Shown one piece after another: positions 1 to 7,474 of a stretch of 64,000 nt of DNA (its first letter is position 1; every line of letters begins with the position of its first letter). The notes under the pieces were generated by a model. It searched no databases. It worked only from the letters and a program-made list of their open reading frames with translations, and was not told the origin of the DNA. The stretch is from Pyxidicoccus trucidator (GTDB lineage: Bacteria; Myxococcota; Myxococcia; Myxococcales; Myxococcaceae), in NCBI RefSeq assembly GCF_010894435.1, contig NZ_JAAIXZ010000001.1, forward strand, positions 1-64,000, in the 5' to 3' direction. The translations under genes were made by a program, and so were the position numbers.

Positions 1-2455
1 CGAGCCGGGCCTCTTCCGCGAGCCGAGCCTCTTCTGCCCAGCGGGCTTCCTCGGCGATACGAGCTTCTTCCGCGAGCCGAGCCTCTTCCGCGAGGCGGGC
101 CTCCTCTGCCCGGCGGGCTTCCTCAGCGAGACGCGCCTCCTCGGCGATACGAGCATCTTCCGCGAGCCGAGCCTCTTCCGCCAGACGCGCCTCTTCCGCC
201 AAGCGCGCCTCTTCGGCCAACCGGGCCGCCTCGGCGAGACGTCGCTCTTCCTCTACGCGAGCTTCTTCTGCGAGCCGAGCCTCCTCGGCCAATCGAGCCT
301 CTTCGGCGAGGCGAGCCTCCTCGGCCAGTCGCTCCTGCTCAGCGATGCGGCGCTCTTCCGCGAGGCGAGCCTCTTCCGCCAGACGTGCTTCCTCCGCACG
401 CTGCGCCTCTTCTTCCGCGAGGCGAGCCTCTTCCGCCAGACGTGCTTTTTCAGCGAGGCGACGATCCTCTTCGGCGCGCGATTCTTCAGCCAGTCGGGCT
501 TCTTCCGCGAGCCGAGCCTCCTCTGCGAGCCGAGCCTCTTCAACCAGCCGGGCTTCCTCGGCACGCCGAGCCTCTTCCGCGAGCCGAGCCTCTTCCGCCA
601 GGCGGGCTTCCTCGGCACGCCGAGCCTCTTCCGCGAGCCGAGCCTCTTCCGCGAGCCGAGCCTCTTCGGCAAGGCGAGCCGCCTCCGCCAGTCGAGCTTC
701 TTCTTCAGCGCGGAGACGCTCCTCCTCTTCGATTCTGCGACGCTCTTCCTCGGCGCGGCGCGCTTCCTCCGCGAGCCTCAACTCCGCCTGGAGTCGAGCC
801 TCCTCTTCAACCCGCTGCTGTTCGGCAAGGCGGGCCTCTTCGGCCAACCGTGCCTCTTCGGCAAGACGCCGACGCTCCTCTTCGAGCCGCGCCTCGTCAG
901 CAAGGCGGCGCTCCTCCGCAAGACGAGCCTCCTCCGCGAGCTGGCGTTCCTCGGCAAGCCGGGCCTCCTCCGCGAGACGTGCTTCCTCACGCTGGCGCTC
1001 TTCTTCAAGGCGAGCCTCTTCCGCGAGCCGCGCTTCTTCCGCGAGCCGCGCCTCTTCCTGACGACGCGCCTCTTCGAGCCGAGCCTCTTCCGCGAGACGG
1101 GCTTCTTCTGCCAGGCGCGCCTCTTCCGCGAGACGAGTCTCTTCCGCGAGACGCGCGACTTCGGCGAGTCTCAGTTCCTCCGCTTGGCGGGCTTCCTCTT
1201 CGAGGCGTCGCTGCTCAGCAATACGCGCCTCTTCAGCCAGCCGGGCCTCCTGGGCGAGGCGAGCCTCTTCCTCGAGGCGAGCCTCCTCAGCGAGACGCGC
1301 TTCTTCTGCGAGGCGCCGCTCCTCCAGTCGAGCCTCTTCCGCGAGACGAGCTTCCTCCGCGAGGCGGGCCTCTTCAGCCCGACGAGCCTCCTCAGCGAGG
1401 CGGCGCTCTTCCGCGAGGCGAGCCTCCTCGGCGAGACGAGCCTCTTCAGCGAGACGAGCCTCCTCAGCGAGACGAGCCTCCTCAGCGAGACGAGCCTCTT
1501 CGGCGAGGCGAGCCTCCTCGGCGAGACGAGCCTCTTCGGCGAGACGAGCCTCTTCGGCGAGACGAGCCTCCTCAGCGAGACGAGCCTCTTCAGCGAGGCG
1601 AGCCTCCTCAGCGAGGCGAGCCTCCTCGGCGAGGCGAGCCTCCTCAGCGAGACGTCGCTCTTCTTCAAGGCGCGCCTCTTCCTCCCGGCGGGCCTCCTCC
1701 TCGGCCCTACGACGTTCCTCGGCGGCGCGCCGTTCTTCCTCGGCTCGGCGGGCCTCTTCCTCGGCCCGAATGCGGGCCTCTTCCGCGAGGCGCAGCTCTT
1801 CCGCAATGCGCGCCTCTTCCGCGAGGCGGGCTTCCTCCGCCAGGCGCGCTTCTTCCGCGAGACGCGCCTCTTCGGCCAATCGAGCCGCTTCCTCGGCCCG
1901 GCGCCGCTCTTCCTCTAGACGCGCCTCTTCTTCAGCGCGGAGGCGTTCCTCTTCGAGACGTGCCTCCTCGGCAAGCCGAGCCTCCTCCGCCGCACGGAGT
2001 CGCTCCGCTTCGAGCCTGGCCGCCTCCGCAAGGCGTGCTTCCTCCTCGGCCCTGCGACGCGCCTCCTCGATGCGCGCCTCTTCAGCCAGCCGCGCTTCCT
2101 CGGCGAGGCGGGCTTCCTCGGCCCGACGACGCTCTTCTTCAAGGCGTGCCTCTTCAGCCAGCCGCGCCTCTTCCGCCAGCCGCGCCTCTTCCGCCAGACG
2201 CGCCTCTTCGGCCAGACGCGCCTCTTCGGCCAGTCGCGCCTCTTCAGCCAGCCGCGCCTCTTCGGCCAGCCGCGCCTCTTCGGCCAGTCGCGCCGCGGCC
2301 TCCGCGCGAAGCCGTTCCTCTTCGGCACGCAGCCGTGCTTCTTCTTCGGCTCGGAGACGCGCTTCCTCCTCAGCCCGGCGACGCTCCTCCTCCGCCCGAA
2401 TCCGTGCCTCCTCCTCGGCCCGGATGCGCGCCTCTTCCTCCTCCCGCCGGGCCTG
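1..2455 (-). repeat. 18-bp tandem coding repeat (AEEARL hexads)
   Basis: The DNA is a degenerate 18-bp periodic array that encodes alanine-glutamate-glutamate-alanine-arginine-leucine on the minus strand. Nearly identical units stack most regularly at about 1430-1640 and 2150-2290. Diversified units with extra arginines or glutamates interrupt them. The array keeps one reading frame throughout. The same periodicity opens long meaningless frames on both strands. Confidence 0.9.
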
Positions 2456-3091
2456 CTCGCGCGCCTCCCAATCCTCCACCGACAGCGCCTGGATGCAGCC
2501 CTCGCGCTCCAGCACGAGCAGCAGCGCCTCTTGCGCGGCGGTCAACGACTCCGGCTGCCGGAAGGCCCCCAGCGTCTCCAGGAACTCCCGCTCGGACGCA
2601 TCCGTGAGCCACGGCGCGCACGCAGCCACGTCCTCACAGCGAAACACCCGCGCCACGCGCCCGGCCCCGCCCGGGGCCTCCAGCGCCGCGCGCACCACCC
2701 TCGCACCCGCGATGGGCCGGAAGTCCTCCTCCACCGTCCCCGGCTCGAAGGCCGCGCGCTCGGCCAGCTCGCTCAGCCTGCGCACGTGGGCGAGCACCTG
2801 CTGCTCCACCACCGCCTCCGGCTCCAGCCCGTACTCCTCGAGCAGTTCCTCGTCCGGAGCCCCGGCCCCGCCCCGTGCCCACAGCGCATCCAGCGCCTCG
2901 GCACCCAGCATCCCGCTCTGCAGGAGCGCCTGCGCGGGGCTCTGGTATCCAAACCCGAGCTGCGTACCCACGAGGTTCCCCTCGCGCAGCAGCAGCCGGG
3001 ACTCACGCCCTCCCGCGGAAAGCGTCAGCCTCCCGGTGGCTCGGGTCTTGTGGGCGGAGTACAGCGCTTCGGCGGCCTGCGACGGGGTCAT
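1..3091 (-). CDS. Giant DUF4388-type protein with a very long AEEARL single-helix domain (3' end outside window)
   Basis: The frame is open from the ATG at 3091 to the window edge, giving at least 1030 residues with the C-terminus missing. Residues 1 to about 70 read like a DUF4388/PATAN domain (TGRLTLSAGG, REGNLVG). A globular segment follows to about residue 205. From about residue 208 (EDWEAREQARREEEEARI) the chain becomes almost pure AEEARL hexads, with RAEEEARIR and EEERRR variants near the start. Glu and Arg are spaced to form i to i+3/i+4 salt bridges, as in stable single alpha-helices. I checked the suspicious tca and cta triplets and found none in frame. The gene follows trmL by 34 bp, probably in one transcript. 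Its function is unknown; a structural spacer or scaffold role is inference. TolA-like labels are often given to such proteins on composition alone. Confidence 0.85.
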   Translation of the reverse strand, partial: MTPSQAAEALYSAHKTRATGRLTLSAGGRESRLLLREGNLVGTQLGFGYQSPAQALLQSGMLGAEALDALWARGGAGAPDEELLEEYGLEPEAVVEQQVLAHVRRLSELAERAAFEPGTVEEDFRPIAGARVVRAALEAPGGAGRVARVFRCEDVAACAPWLTDASEREFLETLGAFRQPESLTAAQEALLLVLEREGCIQALSVEDWEAREQARREEEEARIRAEEEARIRAEEERRRAEEEARLRAEEEARLRAEEERLRAEAAARLAEEARLAEEARLAEEARLAEEARLAEEARLAEEARLAEEARLAEEARLEEERRRAEEARLAEEARLAEEARIEEARRRAEEEARLAEAARLEAERLRAAEEARLAEEARLEEERLRAEEEARLEEERRRAEEAARLAEEARLAEEARLAEEARLAEEARIAEELRLAEEARIRAEEEARRAEEERRAAEERRRAEEEARREEEARLEEERRLAEEARLAEEARLAEEARLAEEARLAEEARLAEEARLAEEARLAEEARLAEEARLAEEARLAEEARLAEEARLAEEARLAEERRLAEEARRAEEARLAEEARLAEEARLEERRLAEEARLAEEARLEEEARLAQEARLAEEARIAEQRRLEEEARQAEELRLAEVARLAEETRLAEEARLAEEARLAEEARLEEARRQEEARLAEEARLAEEARLEEERQREEARLAEEARLAEERQLAEEARLAEERRLADEARLEEERRRLAEEARLAEEARLAEQQRVEEEARLQAELRLAEEARRAEEERRRIEEEERLRAEEEARLAEAARLAEEARLAEEARLAEEARRAEEARLAEEARLAEEARRAEEARLVEEARLAEEARLAEEARLAEESRAEEDRRLAEKARLAEEARLAEEEAQRAEEARLAEEARLAEERRIAEQERLAEEARLAEEARLAEEARLAEEARVEEERRLAEAARLAEEARLAEEARLAEEARLAEDARIAEEARLAEEARRAEEARLAEEARLAEEARIAEEARWAEEARLAEEARL

Positions 3092-3125
3092 GCTTCGTCG
3101 CAGTGTAGTCCCTCTGCCCCGCCCC

Positions 3126-3629
3126 TCAACTTGCCGGGGGTGCCTGCCTGCCCGCTCCACTGAAGGCCACCTGCCGCAGGGCCTCGTAGGCCCCAATCCC
3201 CACCGCCGTGGACAGATTCAGGCTGCGACGCTCCTGTAGCATCGGAATCGTGATGGCCGTCCCCGAGCCCGAGTCCATCACCTCCGGCAGCAGCCCCGTC
3301 ACCTCCGAGCCGAACACCAGGTGGTCTCCCTCCTGGAACCGGGCCTCGTACAGCGACTGCTCCGCCCGGGCGGAGAACAGCCACCGGCGGGCGTCCGGGT
3401 AGTCCGCCACGTAGGCGGCATAGGTGGGATACAGGCGGAGGAACACCTTGTCCCAGTAGTCCAGCCCCGCCCGCTTCAGGTGCCGGTCGTCGATGGAGAA
3501 GCCCAGCGGCTCCACCAGGATGAGGCGGCAGCCCGTCACCGCGCACAGCCGGGCGACGTTGCCCGTGTTGGGCGGAATCTGGGGGGAAACCAGGACCAGG
3601 TGCAGAGGACGCGCCAGGGGTTCGAGCAT
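3126..3629 (-). CDS. trmL: tRNA (cytidine(34)-2'-O)-methyltransferase TrmL
   Basis: This 167-residue protein has the length and motifs of the small SpoU/TrmH (SPOUT) class. It shows PQIPPNTGNVARLCA near residue 17, LVFGSEVTGL near residue 104, and the knot motif IPMLQERRSLNLSTAVGI near residues 127-145. The family methylates the ribose of the wobble base of tRNA-Leu using S-adenosylmethionine, as a dimer with a trefoil knot. It is the first gene of a probable two-gene unit with the giant helical protein (34-bp gap). Its start lies only 17 bp from the divergent DUF192 gene, and no clear ribosome binding site is visible. Confidence 0.92.
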   Translation of the reverse strand: MLEPLARPLHLVLVSPQIPPNTGNVARLCAVTGCRLILVEPLGFSIDDRHLKRAGLDYWDKVFLRLYPTYAAYVADYPDARRWLFSARAEQSLYEARFQEGDHLVFGSEVTGLLPEVMDSGSGTAITIPMLQERRSLNLSTAVGIGAYEALRQVAFSGAGRQAPPAS

Positions 3630-3646
3630 GGGGTAGAAAGCGTTAC

Positions 3647-4030
3647 ATGCTTTGGAGGGTGAACAACGAGACGCGGCAGCGGCTGCTGGCGGACCGGGCC
3701 GAGCGGGCCACCGGGTTCCTCCACCGCTTCAAGGGGCTCATGGGGCGGCGCTCGCTTGCCGTGGGCGAGGGGATGCACATCGTCCCCTGCAACTCCATCC
3801 ACACCTTCTTCATGCGCATCCCCATTGACGTGGTGTTCCTGGACCGTCAGGGCGTCATCGTCAAGCAACTCCCCGCCTTGCCCCCCTGGAGGGCGACGTC
3901 CGTCTACTTCCAGTCACGCTCCGTGCTGGAGCTGCCGGCGGGCGTGCTGGAAGCGAGCGGTACGCAGGAAGGGGACCGCCTGACTTTCGAGCCGGTCACC
4001 CCGTCCCCGGCCTTGAATCCCCCCGCTTGA
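3647..4030 (+). CDS. DUF192 family protein
   Basis: This 127-residue protein matches the DUF192 family: the GFLHRFKGLMGRRSL segment near residue 23, NSIHTFFMRIPIDVVFLD near residues 49-66, and the closing pattern VLELPAGVLE..G...GD. Family members form a small beta-barrel of unknown activity, often exported, but no signal peptide is visible here. The start is divergent from trmL with a 17-bp spacer, so any promoter for one gene must overlap the coding region of the other. A PP2C gene follows 90 bp downstream behind its own promoter candidate. Confidence 0.85.
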   Translation: MLWRVNNETRQRLLADRAERATGFLHRFKGLMGRRSLAVGEGMHIVPCNSIHTFFMRIPIDVVFLDRQGVIVKQLPALPPWRATSVYFQSRSVLELPAGVLEASGTQEGDRLTFEPVTPSPALNPPA

Positions 4031-4050
4031 AGGGCCGGCAGGTACGTCTT

Positions 4051-4080
4051 TTGACCGTTTTCCGAGGGCTTTGTTAACCT
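4051..4080 (+). promoter_or_regulatory. Candidate sigma-70 type promoter of the PP2C gene
   Basis: TTGACC at 4051-4056 and TAACCT at 4075-4080 are separated by 18 bp and lie about 40 bp upstream of the PP2C start. The -35 element is near consensus and the -10 element is moderate. This was read by eye only. Confidence 0.4.
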
Positions 4081-4120
4081 CGCCCGGCACTTTCCCGCCC
4101 CTCAAGAAGAGTTCCCGAGC

Positions 4121-4885
4121 ATGCGCATCGAGGTAGCCGGCAGCACCCACGTCGGGATGAAGCGGAATCACAACGAGGACAACTTCCTGGTGCTCCAGGA
4201 TGAGAACCTCTTCTGCGTGGCGGATGGCATGGGTGGCCACTCCTCCGGAGAAATCGCCAGCCGCATCGCGGTGGACGAGCTGGGCGAGTTCTATCGGATG
4301 ACGTCCAAGGACCAGGACTGCACCTGGCCCTTCAAGATGGACAAGGCCCGAAACTACGACGAGAACCGGCTCTCCACCGGCATCAAGCTCGCCAACGCCC
4401 GCATCTACGAGAAGGCCACCATCGAGACGAAGTACAAGGGCATGGGGACGACCATCGTCTCCGTCCACTTCGCCAACGACGTGGCCTACGTGGGCCACGT
4501 GGGCGACAGCCGGGTGTACTTCTTCCGCTCCGGCGAGCTCAAGCAGGTGACGGAGGACCACTCGCTCCTCAACGACTACCTCAAGGCGAAGAAGCTCTCG
4601 CCGGAGGAAATCGAGAACTTCCCCCACAAGAACGTCATCGTCCGCGCGCTGGGGATGAAGGAGAACGTCCAGGTGGACGTGTCTCGCGTGGAGCCGCAGG
4701 AGGGCGACGTCTTCCTGCTCTGCTCGGACGGCCTGAGCGGCATGGTGACGGACGCGCAGATGCAGGACATCCTCCAGCGCACGCCCGAGCTGGACAAGGC
4801 CTGCGGCCAGCTCATCGACCTGGCCAACGCCGCGGGCGGCAACGACAACGTCACCTGCGTGCTGGCGCGCTACCACTCCGCCTGA
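4121..4885 (+). CDS. PP2C-family serine/threonine protein phosphatase
   Basis: This 254-residue protein has the full bacterial PP2C (Stp/PrpC) motif set. It shows RNHNEDNF near residue 15, VADGMGGHSSGE near residue 33 with metal-binding Asp, GTTIVSVHFAND, VGHVGDSRVYFF, LLCSDGLSGMV near residue 204, and the terminal GGNDNVTCVLA with the last metal ligand. The enzymes remove phosphate from Ser/Thr using Mn2+ or Mg2+ and counteract Hanks-type kinases, which are numerous in myxobacteria. No kinase gene is adjacent. The protein is cytosolic, with no signal or membrane segment. It stands alone between its own promoter and a convergent terminator. Confidence 0.93.
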   Translation: MRIEVAGSTHVGMKRNHNEDNFLVLQDENLFCVADGMGGHSSGEIASRIAVDELGEFYRMTSKDQDCTWPFKMDKARNYDENRLSTGIKLANARIYEKATIETKYKGMGTTIVSVHFANDVAYVGHVGDSRVYFFRSGELKQVTEDHSLLNDYLKAKKLSPEEIENFPHKNVIVRALGMKENVQVDVSRVEPQEGDVFLLCSDGLSGMVTDAQMQDILQRTPELDKACGQLIDLANAAGGNDNVTCVLARYHSA

Positions 4886-4953
4886 GCAGGACGGGCCCGG
4901 ACTGAGGAAGGGAAGGCTCCGGCATCCCCGGGGCCTCCCGCGTCACCGCTCCA

Positions 4954-4973
4954 CCCGGGGCAGCAGCCCCGGG
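4954..4973. terminator. Hairpin between convergent PP2C and nucleotidyltransferase genes
   Basis: A perfect 8-bp inverted repeat, CCCGGGGC and GCCCCGGG with a 4-base loop, lies in the 106-bp convergent gap and could stop transcription from both sides. There is no U tract. Confidence 0.55.
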
Positions 4974-4991
4974 CCTCACGCCCCTGGAGCC

Positions 4992-6023
4992 TCAGCGCCC
5001 CGTGAGCGGCGCGGGAATCCGGTGCGGCCCCCACGCGAGCACCTCGGAGAGCGTCTCGCCCGGCGCCACCTCGGTGTCCTCGAAGATGGCGGCGCGCTGC
5101 ACCTTCGCGCCCGCTCCCACCTTCGCGCCCGGCCCCACGGACACGCCGGGGCCCACGGACGCACCTTCCTCCATCAGGGCTCCACGGCCGAAGTACGCCG
5201 GCCCCTCCACGCCCGTCGAGGCCACCCGGGCCTCGGCCCGCGCCCATGCGCCCCCCGGAGCCCGCACGGTGCCCGCCAGCGGCGAGTCCGCGCCCAGCCA
5301 CTCCAGCCGCACGCGCCCGGCGAGCACGTCCAGCACGGTGGCGAGGTAGCGCGACGGCGTGCCCAGGTCGGACCAGTACCCGTCCACCCGCACGCCGCGC
5401 ACCGTCTGCCCCGCCGCCATGGCGCGCACGTAGACCTCGCGGTTGATGTCCTCGGGGCCCTCCGCGGTCATGAAGTCGAAGATGCGCGGGGACATCACAT
5501 GCACGCCGGTGAAGTGCCACGGGGACAGGCCCTCGCCCCCCGGGCCATGGCCGGCGATGCGCCGCACGCGCCCCGCGCCGTCCAACTCCACCGCCGCGTA
5601 CTTCTCCGCCTCCGGCATGGGCTGCAGCACCATGGTGGCAATTGCACCGGAGGCCCGGTGCATGGCCACCACCGGCTGCAGGTCCACCGGGTAGAGGATG
5701 TCGCCGTTGAAGACGAGGAAGTCGTCCCCGGAGAGGAACTCGCGCAGGCCGCGGATGCCGCCGCCGGTGCCCTGGATGACGGGCTCGTGCACCACGTGCA
5801 GGGGCAGCTTCGCGCGTTCGCACTCGGCGCGGGCCACCTCCGCCATGGTGTCCGGCAGGTGGTGGGTGTTGATGCCCACCGCCGTCGCGCCCGCCGCCTT
5901 CAGCACGGCCAGGTGGTAGCGCAGGAGCGGCTGCCCGAGGAACGGCATCGCCGGCTTGGGCCAGCGCTCGGTGAGCGGACGCAGGCGGGTACCCAGCCCC
6001 GCGCAGAGGACCATCGCCTTCAT
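4992..6023 (-). CDS. Sugar-1-phosphate nucleotidyltransferase, MurU-like with left-handed beta-helix tail
   Basis: This 343-residue protein opens with the nucleotidyltransferase signature LCAGLGTRLRPLTERWPKP at residues 6-24 and carries the metal-binding FNGDILYP near residue 108. Residues 240-325 are hexapeptide-like (SVGPGVSVGPGAKVGAGAK), predicting a left-handed beta-helix. The start has a good Shine-Dalgarno, GGGGAG. The gene lies 28 bp downstream of an AmgK-like kinase. That pairing is characteristic of the MurNAc recycling route, in which AmgK makes MurNAc-1-phosphate and MurU makes UDP-MurNAc. Classical MurU is much shorter and lacks the beta-helix, so a related NDP-sugar pyrophosphorylase cannot be excluded. 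Confidence 0.8.
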   Translation of the reverse strand: MKAMVLCAGLGTRLRPLTERWPKPAMPFLGQPLLRYHLAVLKAAGATAVGINTHHLPDTMAEVARAECERAKLPLHVVHEPVIQGTGGGIRGLREFLSGDDFLVFNGDILYPVDLQPVVAMHRASGAIATMVLQPMPEAEKYAAVELDGAGRVRRIAGHGPGGEGLSPWHFTGVHVMSPRIFDFMTAEGPEDINREVYVRAMAAGQTVRGVRVDGYWSDLGTPSRYLATVLDVLAGRVRLEWLGADSPLAGTVRAPGGAWARAEARVASTGVEGPAYFGRGALMEEGASVGPGVSVGPGAKVGAGAKVQRAAIFEDTEVAPGETLSEVLAWGPHRIPAPLTGR

Positions 6024-6051
6024 TGTCGTCTCCCCTCCCCGGGCGCCGGAC

Positions 6052-7092
6052 TCAGGCCGCCAGCTCGGGGACGTACTTCGCCACCAGGTCCTGCAGCTTC
6101 CGCAGCTCCGGCTTCCGCGCGAAGGCGTCGCGCACGTAGCGCAGCGACGCGGGGATGGACACCAGGAAGCCCGGGTTGCCCTTCACACGGTTGATGAACT
6201 CGAAGCGGCCCGCGTCCTTCAGCTTGCGCTGCAGGGTGAGCAGGTCGAAGAAGGACTTGAACGACGCCGCGTCGATGCGCTCGCCGCTCACCTCCTGGAA
6301 GGTGGCGATGTAGCGGTCCAGCATCTTGTCCACGAAGGCGCGGTCCAGCTCCACGTAGCTGTCACGGAGCAGCGCCACCAGGTCGTACTGGCGCGGGCCC
6401 TGGAGGGCGTCCTGGAAGTCGATGACGACCAGCTCCCCCTCCTTCACCATGATGTTGCGGCTCTGGTAGTCGCGGTGCGTGAAGCCGCGCGGCGCGGCGG
6501 CCAGCTGCTTCGCAATCTCGCGGAAGGTGCCGTCCAGCTCGGCGCGCTCGGCGGCGGTGGGCTGCTTGCCGCTCCACGCCTCCAGGCCCCACTCGCGGAA
6601 GTGGTGCAGCTCCCAGTCGTACAGGTCCTCGTCGAACGCGCGCGTGAAGGCGAGGCAGTCCGGGTCCTGCTGCTTCTCCGCCGCCGCGCGCAGGCGCGCC
6701 AGCAGGTCCACCGCGCGGGTGTAGAGCGCGTCGCGGTGCTTGCCGCCCTCCAGCGCGGACTCGAAGGTGATGTCGCTCAGGTCCTCCAGGACCATCATCC
6801 CCGCCGGCTCGTCGTAGCGGAGGATGCGCGGCACGCGCACGCCCAGCTTCTCCAGGTAGCGGTGCACGTTGACGAAGGGCAGCTCCTTCGGCGGCTCACC
6901 CTTGGTGGCCTCCTCGCTCTTCTTCGTCGCGTCCGGCGGCATCACCATCACCACCCAGCTGTCCGGCGCCGCGCCAACGCGGTAGTACGAGCGATTGCTC
7001 GCGTCGCCCTTCAGCTTCTTGATGGCAGCGTGGGGAACGGGACGGCCGATGGCCTGTCCCACCTGGTCGCGCAGGGCGGCCTCGAGTTCCAT
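6052..7092 (-). CDS. amgK: AmgK-like anomeric sugar kinase (aminoglycoside phosphotransferase fold)
   Basis: I start this at ATG 7092 (MELEAALRD), which has a GGAG about 12 bp upstream; the longer frame to 7170 has no ribosome site. The resulting 346-residue protein has the APH-fold catalytic loop FTHRDYQSRNIMV and the metal-binding DFQDALQGPRQYDLVALLRD, which match AmgK (N-acetylmuramate/N-acetylglucosamine 1-kinase) rather than antibiotic kinases. AmgK phosphorylates the anomeric hydroxyl of recovered MurNAc. The neighbouring MurU-like gene would then activate the product, bypassing de novo synthesis of the UDP-MurNAc precursor. The pair is probably one operon transcribed away from the cystathionine beta-synthase gene. 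Confidence 0.8.
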   Translation of the reverse strand: MELEAALRDQVGQAIGRPVPHAAIKKLKGDASNRSYYRVGAAPDSWVVMVMPPDATKKSEEATKGEPPKELPFVNVHRYLEKLGVRVPRILRYDEPAGMMVLEDLSDITFESALEGGKHRDALYTRAVDLLARLRAAAEKQQDPDCLAFTRAFDEDLYDWELHHFREWGLEAWSGKQPTAAERAELDGTFREIAKQLAAAPRGFTHRDYQSRNIMVKEGELVVIDFQDALQGPRQYDLVALLRDSYVELDRAFVDKMLDRYIATFQEVSGERIDAASFKSFFDLLTLQRKLKDAGRFEFINRVKGNPGFLVSIPASLRYVRDAFARKPELRKLQDLVAKYVPELAA

Positions 7093-7474
7093 ATCGGCGG
7101 GCTTCTCCGGAGGGGGTTGAGACGAGAGGCTCCCGAGTATGGGAGGCGCCCCCATCCGGGTCAAAGCCAACGAAAGGTGAACGCCCGGAAGCCCCCCGGG
7201 CTGTCACGTACGCGACGCGGCGCCCTACCCCCTACACCACGTCGCGCCGCGTCGAAGCGCCTGGCGCCCGAGCGGAGGAGCCGGGGCCCGCCGGGGCCCG
7301 TCTGGCCCTCCAGGCAGGCCCCCGCTGCCGGCCCCCCGGGTCCGCCAGAGGCGTCCGGAAGGACGCCGGGCCGGGGCCTGTTCCTGTCCGAGGGGCCGAG
7401 AAGTCGCGTGCTGTCGACCGGGCCCGGGCGGCGACATATAAGACGCGCCGCGAACCCTTTTTCCGGAAGCAGTG
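7093..7474. other. Divergent intergenic region between amgK and cystathionine beta-synthase
   Basis: This 382-bp region has no convincing gene. It holds the promoter candidate of the downstream gene near its right end. It also holds a 7-bp hairpin with a GGAA loop at 7350-7367 (GGCGTCC and GGACGCC) and several GGGGCCCG-rich tracts. The frames crossing it lack ribosome sites. Confidence 0.6.
7414..7442 (+). promoter_or_regulatory. Candidate promoter of cystathionine beta-synthase
   Basis: TCGACC at 7414-7419 and TATAAG at 7437-7442 have 17-bp spacing. Transcription would start about 25 bp before the GGAAG ribosome site and ATG 7475. The -10 element stands out in this GC-rich sequence. Confidence 0.5.

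Noticed and set aside
1..2455. Possible CRISPR or non-coding satellite array
   Set aside because: The period is 18 bp without spacers, and one minus-strand frame stays open throughout, continuing from a normal N-terminal domain. It is a coding repeat.
385..2607. 740-residue + strand open frame (Pro/Leu/Arg-rich) over the repeat
   Set aside because: It is the mirror of the periodic minus-strand coding sequence. It has no ribosome site, no domain and improbable composition.
6052..7092. Aminoglycoside resistance kinase
   Set aside because: The fold is shared, but the DFQDALQGP and LLRD motifs and the MurU-like neighbour point to sugar recycling.
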